Shown here: positions 1 to 10,400 of the stretch, piece after piece | Layout: each line of letters opens with the position of its first letter | How positions within the stretch are numbered: position 1 is the stretch's first letter | Assembly (NCBI RefSeq): GCF_024297185.1 | Contig: NZ_JANCTD010000001.1 | Coordinates: forward strand, 817,396-881,395 | Length of the DNA stretch: 64,000 nt | From: Lewinella sp. JB7 | GTDB lineage: Bacteria > Bacteroidota > Bacteroidia > Chitinophagales > Saprospiraceae | Reading direction: 5' to 3' | The notes under the pieces: generated by a model | What the model saw: only the letters and a program-made list of their open reading frames with translations | What the model was told of the DNA's origin: nothing | Database searches by the model: none | Made by a program: the position numbers and the translations under genes

Positions 1-1065
1 ACCGGGACGATACCGGTCCCCGCGACTACGGTGGATACCCGAAAAGAATTCTTCCGGGATCGCATGTCCTTCGACGTCGATTTCAGCGACGTACGGGGGC
101 AGGAAAACATCAAGCGATCGTTGACCATCGCCGCGGCCGGTGGGCACAACGTGATCCTGATCGGTCCGCCCGGGGCGGGCAAAACCATGCTCGCCCGTCG
201 CCTACCGACCATCCTGCCGCCCCTGAGTCTGCGGGAAGCCCTCGAAACGACCAAAATACATTCGGTAGCCGGTACGCTCGGCGAAGACGCGGCCCTCATT
301 ACGACCCGACCGTTTCGGGCACCCCACCATACGATTAGCGACGTGGCCCTGGTCGGTGGTGGGAGCTTTCCCTCGCCGGGCGAGATCAGCCTTTCCCACA
401 ACGGCGTACTTTTCCTCGATGAATTGCCCGAATTCCGGCGCTCCGCCCTGGAAGTAATGCGGCAACCCATGGAAGAACGTCGAATCGTCATCAGCCGCGC
501 ACGGATCACCGTTGAGTTTCCTTCCAGCTTCATGCTTATTGCCAGCATGAACCCCTGTCCCTGCGGGTACTTCAATCACCCCGACCGAGACTGCGTCTGC
601 GCCCCCGGCATCGTAAAACGATACCTCAACCGCATCAGCGGTCCCCTGCTGGATCGTATCGACCTCCACGTGGAAGTGACACCCGTGCCGCTGGAAAAGC
701 TGACGATGCCCACGGTTGACGCCGGAGAGGAAGACAGCGCTACCATTGCCGGGCGGGTACAGGCCGCCCGCCTCATTCAGGAATCCCGTTTTTCCGATCA
801 GAACGGAATCTACTGCAATGCCCAGATGCCCAGTCGCCTGGTACGTCAGTACTGCCGGCTCGGGAGTGCCGGGAATCGTTTACTGAAAACGGCCATGGAG
901 AAGCTGCAACTCAGTGCCCGGGCTTACGACCGGATCCTGAAGGTCGCCCGTACGGTGGCGGACCTTGACGCCTCCGTAGAAATTCAGCCGGCTCATCTCG
1001 CCGAAGCTATCAATTTCCGTACGCTGGATCGCGGCAGTTGGGGAGACAAGGGGGCGGGCCGCTGA
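1..1065 (+). CDS. comM: YifB/ComM-family Mg-chelatase-like AAA+ ATPase (5' end outside window)
   Basis: The frame is open from base 1, so the gene is cut by the window edge; about 354 residues are visible of a family usually near 510. What is missing is the N-terminal Lon-protease-like domain. The AAA+ core starts with FSDVRGQENIKRSL, followed by Walker A GPPGAGKT (visible residues 55-62) and Walker B VLFLDELPEF. A cysteine-rich NPCPCGYF...DCVC segment and the C-terminal chelatase domain (LSARAYDRILKVARTVADL) follow, as in this family. In ComM the protein is a hexameric helicase that promotes branch migration during natural transformation; in most bacteria the role is unproven. A GTG at 31 is an in-frame Val, not the true start. 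Converges on the OmpA-family gene 16 bases downstream. Confidence 0.93.
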   Translation, partial: TGTIPVPATTVDTRKEFFRDRMSFDVDFSDVRGQENIKRSLTIAAAGGHNVILIGPPGAGKTMLARRLPTILPPLSLREALETTKIHSVAGTLGEDAALITTRPFRAPHHTISDVALVGGGSFPSPGEISLSHNGVLFLDELPEFRRSALEVMRQPMEERRIVISRARITVEFPSSFMLIASMNPCPCGYFNHPDRDCVCAPGIVKRYLNRISGPLLDRIDLHVEVTPVPLEKLTMPTVDAGEEDSATIAGRVQAARLIQESRFSDQNGIYCNAQMPSRLVRQYCRLGSAGNRLLKTAMEKLQLSARAYDRILKVARTVADLDASVEIQPAHLAEAINFRTLDRGSWGDKGAGR

Positions 1066-1081
1066 TCCGGGCAACAATAAC

Positions 1082-2257
1082 CTACCGGCTTGAGCGGACT
1101 TTAAGAATTTTTACCTCCACGCGCTGGTTGCGCTGGTTGCACGCCTCGGAGTCCTCCAGGCAGACGGGACGTGTCTTTCCGTAACCGCGCGGCAGCATTT
1201 GGGAAGTGCCGATGTTGAGGGACTGCAGGTAGTCGATCACGGAAATAGCTCGCTCCTGACTGATGCGGTTGGCGTACACCGGTCCGGCCCGGTAGCTTGC
1301 GTGCCCGCCAATTTCGACCACCACGTCCGTATTGTGGCGCAAGAACTCGGCGATCTCGGTAAGCGCGGCCTCGCTTTCCGGTTCTAGCTCGGCACTGTTG
1401 GCCCGGAAGGTGATGTTTTCGATTTCGAACACCTGCCCGATCTTCAGCTCGCCGCGGGTGTTGCCGAGTTCGACGACCGGGGCCTTGGGTGTTTGGGGCT
1501 TCTGTTCATTCGCCGAGCGTGGGCGTGCTCCGGATGGGGTAGTACCGGATCGTTCGGACTCGGGTGTCCGCTCCGCGAGCGACTCGTCACTATCCGGCTC
1601 CTCCGGGCGGGGCGCGTCGAGAGCTTCGTCGCAGGCCACCACGGTGATGGGCTGTACGTTATCGAGGAGAATATTACCGTTGTAGGGGAATAGGATGGGT
1701 TGCTTGTAGAAGGCCTCCAGCACGATGTAGGTGTAGTTCTGCTGAGGCTTTAGCTTAATGCGATACTCCCGCCAGTTCCAGTTGGTCACGAGGGGGCTTT
1801 CGCCCATCACCGCGCCGATATCGCATACGTCAAAGCCACCCCGGATACGCAGCTTGATGGGATTTACGTAGTTCTCGTCGTTATCCGTCAGGCGACTTTT
1901 GGACATATACAGCTCCGACCGAGCGAGTTGCAGCCGCAGCTCGTAACACTGGCCGGCGACCATCGCGACGTTCATCCGCTGACCGACGCGCTCGTGGGTG
2001 TCATTGTCCCGCGTCACCATGCCTAAGTAGGTGCGCTGGTGCTGGGCGGGTTTGACCACTTTAAACTCCCGCAGGGGATCGGGTTGAATGTCGACGGCCG
2101 ACTCGCCCGGAAAGCCGCAGTCCGTCCACCCCTTCGGAGCGGCACCGACACGGGGCATGTCCTCGAAGGAGGGGTTGACCAGCGTAATGGTGCCGTCTGG
2201 CTGTGCGGTAAGCGCAAAACCGAGCAGCAGCAAGCAGGACAAATAGAAATAACGCAT
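1082..2257 (-). CDS. OmpA-family outer membrane protein with N-terminal sandwich-like domain
   Basis: 391 residues. A signal peptide (MRYFYLSCLLLLGFALTAQ) is followed by a domain of about 190 residues starting LVNPSFEDMPRVGAAPKGW and ending ILLDNVQPI, which reads like the carbohydrate-binding-like beta-sandwich often found in Bacteroidota surface proteins. A Pro/Glu/Ser-rich linker (about residues 212-262) leads to an OmpA C-terminal domain (FEIENITFRANSAELEPESEAAL ... ISQERAISVIDYL ... LPRGYGKTRPV) that in this family binds peptidoglycan. Likely role: anchoring or shaping the outer membrane, with the N-terminal domain exposed or [11 protein letters not shown]. The ligand of the first domain cannot be told. 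Single gene, transcribed toward comM. Confidence 0.85.
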   Translation of the reverse strand: MRYFYLSCLLLLGFALTAQPDGTITLVNPSFEDMPRVGAAPKGWTDCGFPGESAVDIQPDPLREFKVVKPAQHQRTYLGMVTRDNDTHERVGQRMNVAMVAGQCYELRLQLARSELYMSKSRLTDNDENYVNPIKLRIRGGFDVCDIGAVMGESPLVTNWNWREYRIKLKPQQNYTYIVLEAFYKQPILFPYNGNILLDNVQPITVVACDEALDAPRPEEPDSDESLAERTPESERSGTTPSGARPRSANEQKPQTPKAPVVELGNTRGELKIGQVFEIENITFRANSAELEPESEAALTEIAEFLRHNTDVVVEIGGHASYRAGPVYANRISQERAISVIDYLQSLNIGTSQMLPRGYGKTRPVCLEDSEACNQRNQRVEVKILKVRSSR

Positions 2258-2327
2258 CTCGTTTCAGTTGTGTCGATGTGCGATCACGCAGGTGCCCGCT
2301 ACATCCCATCCATAGTATAAGCCTAAC

Positions 2328-2861
2328 GTGCGAGTCAACAAATTGGTGCAAAAATTATGTTACAGTCGGGTGCGTAAGTTCGATTATACCCGCAATTACC
2401 AGGAACTGGATCTGCGTTCGCAGCCGGAGCTGTACGCCATCGGGCGCGGCGAGCAGGGGGTATTACTGGTAGAGCCCTATAAGTCCGAGATACTGCCGCA
2501 CTGGCGTTTCCGCGACCCGCCCGCGGCAACCGCGTCCGCTGATACAATTTATGAAATGTTCCTCAATTACCTTGATCGGGGGGAATTCGTTGGCGCGGAC
2601 ATGGCTCGCAAATTTCTTCAGATGGGGTATACCCGTAGCCGCCGGTATGCCAACTACCGGGGGGGAAAAAAGTATGACGGCCCGGTCCCGGACGACAAGA
2701 AAGGCCAGAGCGGCGCTCACGGGCGCGATCAATTGGAGCGGCAACCGGAAGATCCCGTTAAGGCGGAATCGGCGAGAATCTTTAAGGCTAAGTGGGACCA
2801 GGCAAAGGTGCATCCGGAATACCTCCGGCAGAAGGCCGCCTTTATCGAACGCTACGGCTGA
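2328..2861 (+). CDS. DUF4385 family protein
   Basis: 177 residues from a GTG at 2328. The conserved family block is clear: FDYTRNYQELDLRSQPELYAIGRGEQGVLLVEPYKSE, then HWRFRDPP and FVGADMARKFLQMGYTRSRRYANYRGGKKY. The family is cytoplasmic, small and of unknown function. Homologues as I recall them begin near RKFDY, so the GTG at 2370 is an equally good start and would free the upstream bases for the promoter of the divergent OmpA-family gene. The C-terminal tail is charged and rich in Lys/Glu. Its last 10 bases overlap the convergent deacetylase gene. Confidence 0.8.
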   Translation: MRVNKLVQKLCYSRVRKFDYTRNYQELDLRSQPELYAIGRGEQGVLLVEPYKSEILPHWRFRDPPAATASADTIYEMFLNYLDRGEFVGADMARKFLQMGYTRSRRYANYRGGKKYDGPVPDDKKGQSGAHGRDQLERQPEDPVKAESARIFKAKWDQAKVHPEYLRQKAAFIERYG

Positions 2862-4024
2862 CTGCTCAACCGATCGATCAGCCGCCCGATCATCATCATA
2901 CACCCTTCCAGCTGGTCTATCGCTACGAACTCGTTGGCGCGGTGAGCTTGGGCGATGTCACCGGGACCGCAAAGCACGCTGGGAAAGCCGGCATTAGAAA
3001 ACTGACCGGCTTCGGCGGCGTAGGCAACGGTGCCGGTCCGCGAACACCCACTGATATCCTTGACCAAATCGACGATGGGAGCGTCCTCGGCGGTATCGAG
3101 CGGGGGCACGAAGGGGTGGAGGGGGAAGTGCTCGATGGAAAAATCGGGATAGATCTTGCGCCGTAGTTCCTCCCGTTGCCGGCAAAAAGTGAGGAAATCG
3201 GCAAAAAGTTGGTCGGCGTCGTCGCGGGGGATCGTGCGGTAATCCCACTCGAAACGGCAGTGATTGGCAATGATGTTGAAGGCCGACCCGCCGGCGATTT
3301 TACCGACGTGGATGCTGGTATGGTCGGGGGAGAATCGGGCGTCCGTATGCCCGGCGGCGATGAGGGCATCCATTTTTTCCTCCAGCCATACGATCAGGCG
3401 GGCGGCTTCGTGCACGGCATCCACCTCCTCCTTGATCCGGCTGCTGTGTCCCTGGCTTCCCCGGACCTCCGTAGTGTACACCATGATGCCCTTCTGACCG
3501 ACCATGGGTTGCAACATCGTCGGCTCACCGATAATAGCTCCCAAAGGCTGTTCGGGATAGTGATCACGGATCGCACCGGCGATGATGTCTCCGGCCATGC
3601 AGCCGATCTCCTCGTCGTAACTGAAGGCGAAGTATACGGGTCTCCGCAAATTGGCAGCCTGCAGGCGGGGTACGGAGGCCAGACAGCAGGCGATGAATCC
3701 CTTCATGTCGCAACTACCCCGGGCAAAGAGTTTGTCGTCCTTCCGGACGAGCGTGAAGGGGTCGGTATCCCAGGGTTGCCCTTCGGTCGGAACCACGTCC
3801 AGATGCCCGCTAAGGATCACGCCTCCGTCCACGGCCGGGCCGATGCGGCAGTGCAGACAGGCTTTGGTACCGTCCGCATTCGGCACCAGCGTGTATTCCA
3901 CCCCAAGGTCGGTCAGATAGCGTTCGATCCACCGAAGGATCGGGAGGTTGCTCTGGCCGCCGAGCACGGGAAAGGATACGAGGTGCGCAAGAATTTCGGT
4001 GGAGGTAAGGGAAGTGTTGGTCAA
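2852..4024 (-). CDS. argE: Acetylornithine deacetylase, M20 metallopeptidase family (ArgE-like)
   Basis: 390 residues, normal for ArgE. Zinc-enzyme landmarks are visible: SGHLDVVP (first metal His), RGSCDMKG (bridging Asp), SYDEEIG (catalytic Glu pair) and IGEPT, with a dimerisation-domain block GSQGHSS and the C-terminal CGPGDIAQAHRANEFV that supplies the last metal His. ArgE removes acetate from N2-acetyl-ornithine in arginine synthesis; the motifs fit ArgE better than DapE, but related amidohydrolases cannot be excluded because no other arg gene is nearby. Cytoplasmic. Overlaps the end of the DUF4385 gene by 10 bases in convergent orientation. Confidence 0.85.
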   Translation of the reverse strand: MTNTSLTSTEILAHLVSFPVLGGQSNLPILRWIERYLTDLGVEYTLVPNADGTKACLHCRIGPAVDGGVILSGHLDVVPTEGQPWDTDPFTLVRKDDKLFARGSCDMKGFIACCLASVPRLQAANLRRPVYFAFSYDEEIGCMAGDIIAGAIRDHYPEQPLGAIIGEPTMLQPMVGQKGIMVYTTEVRGSQGHSSRIKEEVDAVHEAARLIVWLEEKMDALIAAGHTDARFSPDHTSIHVGKIAGGSAFNIIANHCRFEWDYRTIPRDDADQLFADFLTFCRQREELRRKIYPDFSIEHFPLHPFVPPLDTAEDAPIVDLVKDISGCSRTGTVAYAAEAGQFSNAGFPSVLCGPGDIAQAHRANEFVAIDQLEGCMMMIGRLIDRLSSQP

Positions 4025-4321
4025 GGAGAGGTAATTGGTTGGGAGGTAAAGGTACAGAAGTCACGGGGGAGGCCCGTAGTTTTCGTCCGGCCCTACCGGT
4101 CGCAAATTTGGCAATAAAGCCGGTATCGGACCTTTCGACCTTCTTCCTTGGAAGCTCGGATGCAATCATCCCGTACCGTTCACTATTCCTGGGCCGCCAC
4201 CCGCACCAAAAGCGATGAATGGGCGATTCTGCGACGGCACGGTGACCTTTTCCTTATTTTTCGTCTAAAGGGAGTGCCGGTCGTCAGATTCGCGGCCGAC
4301 ACTTCACAAACACTTGTCCAA

Positions 4322-5002
4322 ATGAAAGACCTCATCTACTCCCTCACCTTCATCGCCCTGCTCGTTTTCGCCGGAGCCCGCCTTACCGCCCAGGTTACCA
4401 GCCAGGAGCAAATGATGAGTCGCGGAAACAACGACGCCCTGATCCTGGAACTGCCGAGCGCGGAAGAAAAACTGGTGAGCGACCTGTGGCAAGACTGGCT
4501 TAAGGACAACTACCGGGTCAAGACCAGTAAGACCAAAAAAGTGCGCAACGGCGAACTCTCGTCGCTGAACTTCAGCCTGCCCGGCGTCAGCGCCGGTGGG
4601 AAGGTAGATCTGTACAGCACCGTGAAGGAAGTCGGAAACGGCAGCGAACTGACCGTCTGGATCGCCACCCCCGACGGTTACGTCAGCCCGGACCTGAACC
4701 AGGGGCAGTACCTCGAAGCCGAGAAAATGCTCATGCGCTTCGCCCTCGAGGTGAGTAAGGAGCAGGTCAAGCAGGATGTGGACAGCGAAGAGGACAAACT
4801 CAAGGAACTGGAAAAGGACCTGGATCGCCTGCGCCGCGATAAGGAACGTGCCGAGAAGGATATCGTCGACGCCCAGAAACGCATTGCCGAACTGGAAGCC
4901 GACATCCAGCGCAACATCGTCGACCAGGAAACGAAGCAACAGCAGATCGAAGATCAGGTCCGCAGGGTAGAGGAAACTCGCCGCAAGCTGGAAGATTACT
5001 AG
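4322..5002 (+). CDS. Secreted protein with C-terminal coiled coil, function unknown
   Basis: 226 residues from the ATG at 4322, chosen because it opens directly on a signal peptide (MKDLIYSLTFIALLVFAGARLTAQ); the frame is open upstream to 4148 but that stretch has no protein-like features. The middle (about residues 30-140) is a compact domain with LILELPSAEEKLVSDLWQDWLK and a strand-rich part. From about residue 145 to the end runs an uninterrupted coiled coil, very rich in Glu, Lys, Asp and Arg. Probably [11 protein letters not shown]. I do not recognise the family by name, though proteins of this build are common in Bacteroidota. A GC-rich inverted repeat with no T tract follows at about 5004-5030. 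Confidence 0.75.
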   Translation: MKDLIYSLTFIALLVFAGARLTAQVTSQEQMMSRGNNDALILELPSAEEKLVSDLWQDWLKDNYRVKTSKTKKVRNGELSSLNFSLPGVSAGGKVDLYSTVKEVGNGSELTVWIATPDGYVSPDLNQGQYLEAEKMLMRFALEVSKEQVKQDVDSEEDKLKELEKDLDRLRRDKERAEKDIVDAQKRIAELEADIQRNIVDQETKQQQIEDQVRRVEETRRKLEDY

Positions 5003-5108
5003 GCGCCCCGCGCACCCGGTGGGGCGGGGTTGGGCGCGGTCGGTGGGATCCACCGTCGTTTCGGAACAAGATGATGACCGTTTCCATTGTAAGGGAAAGT
5101 AGTCGTCC

Positions 5109-6266
5109 GTGCCCCGCCCCCTCTCCCAAGCTCCCCACATCAGTGGCCGTCTGCCGCAAGACCACGCTGATCGTCCGATCTCCCAGGCCGATGCGCCCCC
5201 GGTATCCACCTTTGCTCCCGCGCCCCGCCGCCATGCCGGCCGTTCCGCGCGCGCCTGGAAGCCTAAACACGTGTACTTCACCGCCGCCGCCTGGCAGGAA
5301 GAGCACGGCCGCCGCATTGCCGAACGGCTTGCCAAACTGGGAGTGGAATACGAGGTCATGTCCGCGAACCGGCTCCCCAAACTGGGGGGAGCGACCACCC
5401 GCGAAACCTACCGCAAGGCCAAGAATACCCTGGCGATCGTCAACGCGCCGGCCGGGCAGTTCAAGCTCACCCCGATACCCCCCTCGGCCGACTGGCAGTT
5501 TCACCTAGCCAAGGGCTGCCCGGCCCACTGCCAGTACTGCTACCTCGCCGGGAGCCTGCCCGGAGCACCGGTAACCCGTGCCTACGCGAATCTGGATCAG
5601 ATCCTCGACAATCTCGCCGCCTACATCGATCCCCACCGTGCACTGACGACCTTCGAGGCCAGTTGCTATACCGATCCGCTCGGCATCGAACACCTCACGG
5701 GCTCCCTCTCCCGGGCCATCACCTGGTTCGGCGAGCAGTCCGACGCCCGCCTGCGCTGGGTGACGAAGTACGACGACGTATCCCCCCTGCTGAACCTGCC
5801 CCACAACGGACAGACGCGCTGCCGCATCAGCCTCAACGCCGACTGGGTCACTCAACGACTCGAGGGAGGGACGGCCGATCTGGAAGCCCGGCTAGTCGCG
5901 ATGCGCAAACTCACCGATGCCGGCTACCGGGTCGGAGCGGTACTCGCTCCGCTGATGCCCTTCGACAACTGGCGAGTCGACTACGGGGACCTGCTTGATC
6001 AGCTCCGCAACACGCTCGACGACGGGGCCGACCTCACCTTCGAACTCATTACGCACCGCTTCACCCCCGGCTCGAAGGAGATCCTCCTGGACTGGTACCC
6101 CAACACCTCCCTGGACTTCGACGAGGAGCGCCGTTCGAAGAAGCTGAATAAGTTCGGCAGCCACAAATTTGTCTACCCCCGGGAGCAGATGAAGGAGCTA
6201 AAGGAGTGGTTCACGGAGCGCATTGCGCGCGACTTTCCGGAGGCGGAAGTCCTGTACTTTACCTGA
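5109..6266 (+). CDS. Spore photoproduct lyase-family radical SAM protein
   Basis: 385 residues from a GTG. The cluster motif is C137-x3-C141-x2-C144 (GCPAHCQYCYLAGSL), which binds a 4Fe-4S cluster and SAM. A further cysteine, C186, lies 42 residues later in FEASCYTDPLGIEHLT; from memory this is the region that holds the H-donor cysteine (Cys141) of Bacillus SPL, which makes true lyase chemistry on 5-thyminyl-dihydrothymine plausible. The organism shows no sign of sporulating, so the role may be repair of UV lesions in vegetative cells. The first 48 residues are Pro/Ala/His-rich and probably disordered. Converges on the next gene with 9 bases between the stops. Confidence 0.82.
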   Translation: MPRPLSQAPHISGRLPQDHADRPISQADAPPVSTFAPAPRRHAGRSARAWKPKHVYFTAAAWQEEHGRRIAERLAKLGVEYEVMSANRLPKLGGATTRETYRKAKNTLAIVNAPAGQFKLTPIPPSADWQFHLAKGCPAHCQYCYLAGSLPGAPVTRAYANLDQILDNLAAYIDPHRALTTFEASCYTDPLGIEHLTGSLSRAITWFGEQSDARLRWVTKYDDVSPLLNLPHNGQTRCRISLNADWVTQRLEGGTADLEARLVAMRKLTDAGYRVGAVLAPLMPFDNWRVDYGDLLDQLRNTLDDGADLTFELITHRFTPGSKEILLDWYPNTSLDFDEERRSKKLNKFGSHKFVYPREQMKELKEWFTERIARDFPEAEVLYFT

Positions 6267-6275
6267 TCGATTGGC

Positions 6276-7310
6276 TTAGCGGGCCAGGAGGCGACGTGCA
6301 TTATCGCTCACCTCGAGTCCCGCCCAGCTGGCCCGTCCACGGTAGCACTCCCGGCCATCGGTTGCTAAGCTTACCTCCAATTCGGCCCGCAGGCTTTCGT
6401 TGATCTTCCCCGTCATGGCTCCGGCGATGGGACTAGCCAGGCGCCCGCCCGCCGCCGGGTAGCCGGTAAGGGTAAGCCGGTGACGCCGGTCACGAAAAAC
6501 GATGCGGACGGCCTCGGTGTCTGCCGGAAAATCAACGTCGACCCGCGCGCCCGTCCAGGTGGTGAACGTGAATAGCTGACCGTCGAGTAGGAGGGTACAC
6601 AGAAATCCGGTGAAACTCGAACCCAGCCAGGGTATGCTGGCTACGCTGGCCATCAGGCTGGCCGGCTGGTCGGTCCCGGAAAGGTGGTTGCTCTGCGTCC
6701 AGATCCAGGCGTCGGGAAAGCCCGTACCCCAGTCCTTTTCGGTGTAACCCACTCCACTGCTAATGTCCACGGGGTGTCCGTTCCGGGTAATCATACCGCT
6801 AAGCCGGTGGTGCAGGCTCACCAGGCCGTGGTAACATTGCATCCCGGGTACGAAACCGTACCAGCCCATGACGCCGGGAGCCAGCGGGCGAGCGGGCCAG
6901 GGAGTGACCTCCTCCAATTTAAGATCGACGTCCAGATCGGGCAAGCTTACCCGCAGCCGGTCGGTAGCGAACTGGTGGGGTCCCAGGTCGATGTGGAACC
7001 GGTCGGTGGCCGGTGCAAAGGATTCGATCGGGTAGGAATGATAGGCGGACGTAGCGGCGACTCCGTCGAGCACCTGTAGAAACGCGTGATTGTCGCCGTT
7101 CCGGCCGTAACTGACCCCGGGAATGAAGGCGTAGGCCAGTCCCCGTTCGGGCACGACGATCTTGAAGTACCAGCCTTCGAAGTAGTTCCGGCTGCGGCCC
7201 CAACCCTGAAATCGTGGAGGATCGAAGCTGGAACGGCGGCGAAGTAAGAAGTTCTGCACCCCGGAAATATCGGATTTAATGCCGGGGTGTTCGCGCCGTT
7301 CGGCGGCCAT
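6276..7310 (-). CDS. Tocopherol cyclase-like family protein
   Basis: 344 residues from the ATG at 7310; the frame is open to 7415, but that extension is low in family-like content and would overlap the control region of the divergent macroglobulin gene. The family block is RNYFEGWYFKIVVPERGLAYAFIPGVS, followed by YTEKDWGTGFPDAWIWTQSNHL, both characteristic of the plant VTE1/cyanobacterial cyclase superfamily (two lipocalin-like barrels). Bacterial members outside cyanobacteria have no proven role; the known reaction, chromanol ring closure of a prenylated quinol, is only a family-level inference because no tocopherol genes are present here. Confidence 0.78.
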   Translation of the reverse strand: MAAERREHPGIKSDISGVQNFLLRRRSSFDPPRFQGWGRSRNYFEGWYFKIVVPERGLAYAFIPGVSYGRNGDNHAFLQVLDGVAATSAYHSYPIESFAPATDRFHIDLGPHQFATDRLRVSLPDLDVDLKLEEVTPWPARPLAPGVMGWYGFVPGMQCYHGLVSLHHRLSGMITRNGHPVDISSGVGYTEKDWGTGFPDAWIWTQSNHLSGTDQPASLMASVASIPWLGSSFTGFLCTLLLDGQLFTFTTWTGARVDVDFPADTEAVRIVFRDRRHRLTLTGYPAAGGRLASPIAGAMTGKINESLRAELEVSLATDGRECYRGRASWAGLEVSDNARRLLAR

Positions 7311-7441
7311 TCTGCGCACCAACCTTCGTTCCCCCTGTTCATTTATACTTTCCTTAACGTACGTAGTCCGTGCAATCGGGTTGTCCCGTGCATCAAGGGG
7401 GCAAGCAAACCGCACTCCGTACTCCCGACATCCCGTCCACT

Positions 7442-10400
7442 ATGCGCTACCTGACCTTCCTCCTCGCCCTGTTCTTCGCAACTTCCCTGATGGCCCAATA
7501 CTCCGATCAGTACCGAAAACTCAGCGACCTGGCCGACGCCGGTAAGTACCGCAGCGCCCGGACCGTAGCCGAAGAAATATTTACGGCGGCGGAGCGGGCG
7601 GGCCACGCCGACCAGATGGTCAAGGCCCTGAATTACCGGGTAGCGTACACGGAAATGCTGGAGGAAGACGGTTCCCAGGCCGTAGTCGATCTACTGCGCG
7701 GGGAACTTGGCGAACACGGCGATAAACCGGTAGTCGCGGCGCTCGTCCACGTCATGCTCGGCCGGACGCTCCATGACTTCGCCGAACGGAACAGTTACCG
7801 ACTACGCGACGCCACCACTATCGCCGGTGCCAGGGTAGGGGATTCGACCGCCCTGGCCGACTACAGTATGGAACAGCTTTTGGTGGCCGGCAGGGACTAC
7901 CTGTACCAAGGACTCGACCTCGCCCGCGAAAATCAGATTGCCCTCGGTCGCATTCCCGCCCTGGTCGCGGGAGGACAAACCCGGACCGCCGAATTGCCCA
8001 CGCTCTACGATCTGCTCATCGATGAGGCGATGAAGATTTTAGGTAGTTCACTCGGCTCGGTGACCGACACGCGACTTTCCAACCCCACGCGCCTGCTGCA
8101 ATCCGCCCCGGCCTTCGTTCGTCTGAAGCTGGAGGAAAACTACAATCTCACCAAAGGCACGCCCCGCAAACTGCTGCTGTACCAACAGTGGATCGCTTAC
8201 CACCTGAAGGAGGGTGGCCCGGCCCTGCTTCATGCCGATCTGGAACGCATGCGCTTCGTACACCGCAACGGAGCGCCGGACACGATCTACCTCGCCGCGC
8301 TGGAAAAAATGTACGAAGCCTACGCCGGCACGCCCCAACGTGACCGGATACTCACCGAGATGGCTCGCCTACTCGACCGGGAGGACGAAGCTCTCGGCGC
8401 ACGCCCCCGGGTGCGGGCCCTCGAATTACTCGAGCGGGTGGGAACGGCGGACGAACTGGCCCGCGTCGAAGCCCGACAACTACGCGCATCCATCACGGCT
8501 CCCTCCCTACAGAGCCAGAACCAGTCCTACTATCCCCGGCGCCGGCATCTACTCGTTGGTCTCACCTACCGGAACGTCGAACGCGTCTTCTACCGGGTAT
8601 ACGCTTACGACCCGGCGGAGGAGGTGACGGGATCTTACCGTAACGACGAGCGACTGGCCGCCCTGATGAAGGGCCGCCCCGTCACTACCGGAAGCCAACG
8701 GCTGGTAGCCAACGACGATCATAACCAGCACCTTACCGAGTTGGATCTTAATCCTCTGCCCGCAGGCGGCTACCACCTCATCATTTCCAGTGAGCCGGAT
8801 TTCAGCACCAAATCCGGCATGCTGACGGCCACGAGTTTTCAGGTAACGGATCTGGCCGTAGTCAAACTTACCGGCAGCGGACAGGACATCGTTCAGGTCG
8901 TCGACCGCACCACCGGAGCTTCCCGAGCCGGCATCGCGGTAGCCATTCGCCAGCAAAACCGACGCAACCGCAGCTACCTCCAGGTCGAAACCCGCCGCAG
9001 CGATGCTTCCGGAACGTTCACCCTCCCCCGCATCGAGCGCTACAATAACTACCAACTCATTCTCACCGATCCGAACTCCGCCGATCGCCTCGTTACCGAA
9101 GTCGGCGAGTACGCGAACGATGCCGGACCCAACCGGCGCACCGCCTACACCACCTTACTGACCGACCGGCCGATCTACCGCCCCGGCCAGACGATCCACG
9201 TGTATGGCCTTCGCTACCAGACGGACGAGGAGCTAATGCCCTCCATCCTGCCGAACGAACCAGTAACCGTGACCCTACGCGACGCCAATTATCAGGAAGT
9301 AGCAACCCGGGAAGTCGTTACCGATGCCTACGGCCGGTTCAGCAGCGGCTTCGACCTGCCGGCGGGCGGACTGACCGGTGAATTCAGCATCCAGACCGAT
9401 AACGGCAGCGTGAGCCTGCGCGTCGAGGAATACAAACGTCCCCGCTTCGAGGTTACCCTGGACGGGCCCGATGCCGCTACGCCCGGCGAGGAAGTAACCA
9501 TCACGGGCCGGGCCATGACCTACGCCGGCCCGGCCGTGGCGGATGCCCGCGTCAATTATCGGGTCTTCGTAGAGGAGGTCCGCTATATGTTCCATTACTT
9601 CCGAAACGGCGACGGCGGCGGCGGAGATCGTGAACTGGTGACCAGTGGTCGTGCGATCACCGGGCCCGACGGACGATTTTCTTTCGCGGTGATAACCCCC
9701 ACCGATCTGCAGACCGACGGCTACCGACGCTACCGCTACGTGGTGGAGGCGGACGTCGCCGATGCTACCGGTGAAACCCACCAGGCAACGACCGGATTCG
9801 GAATCCGTGGCGAACGACCGGCCATCATGGTCAGTCCACGGCAAGAAACCGTAGACCGCGGCGATAGCCTACACCTCGACGTCCTCAGCGACCGCAGGGA
9901 CACCAGCCTCCGGATCGCGCTGCGCATCGTTCCGGTAGAAAAACCCAACGCGGCCATCCTCCAGCGCGATTGGAGCATTCCCGACCGACCGGTCATCGAG
10001 CGCGGGACCTTCGAGCGCAACTTCCCCTACCTCGCCTACGCCCCCGTTCCGGACCTGGCGACGTGGCCGGTTACCGGGGCCGCCGTACACGCCGATCCCG
10101 CCGTTACCGTCCGAAACGGGCAGACAACGGTGACGCTACCCGCCGACTTCCCGGTGGGCCACTACCGCGTCGAGTGGACCTACGCCGATGGAACCGGCGG
10201 GGAGCCCACCACCTTTAGCGTATACAGTTCGGCGACCGCCGACTTGCCCGCCGGGGTTCTGTTCCAGCTCGACCAGGTTTCCGGGGTGGAAGTAGGGGAG
10301 CTCCTCGAACTTCAATTGATCTCGGCGATCGATTTGCCCCTGGTGCACCACCAGTGGCAGAGCCGGCGCGGTATCGAAACGGGGCGTGACAGCACCCGGG

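Noticed and set aside
5004-5030. GC-rich inverted repeat after the coiled-coil gene as an intrinsic terminator
   Set aside because: Arms CCCCGC/GCGGGG exist but no T tract follows; too weak to list.
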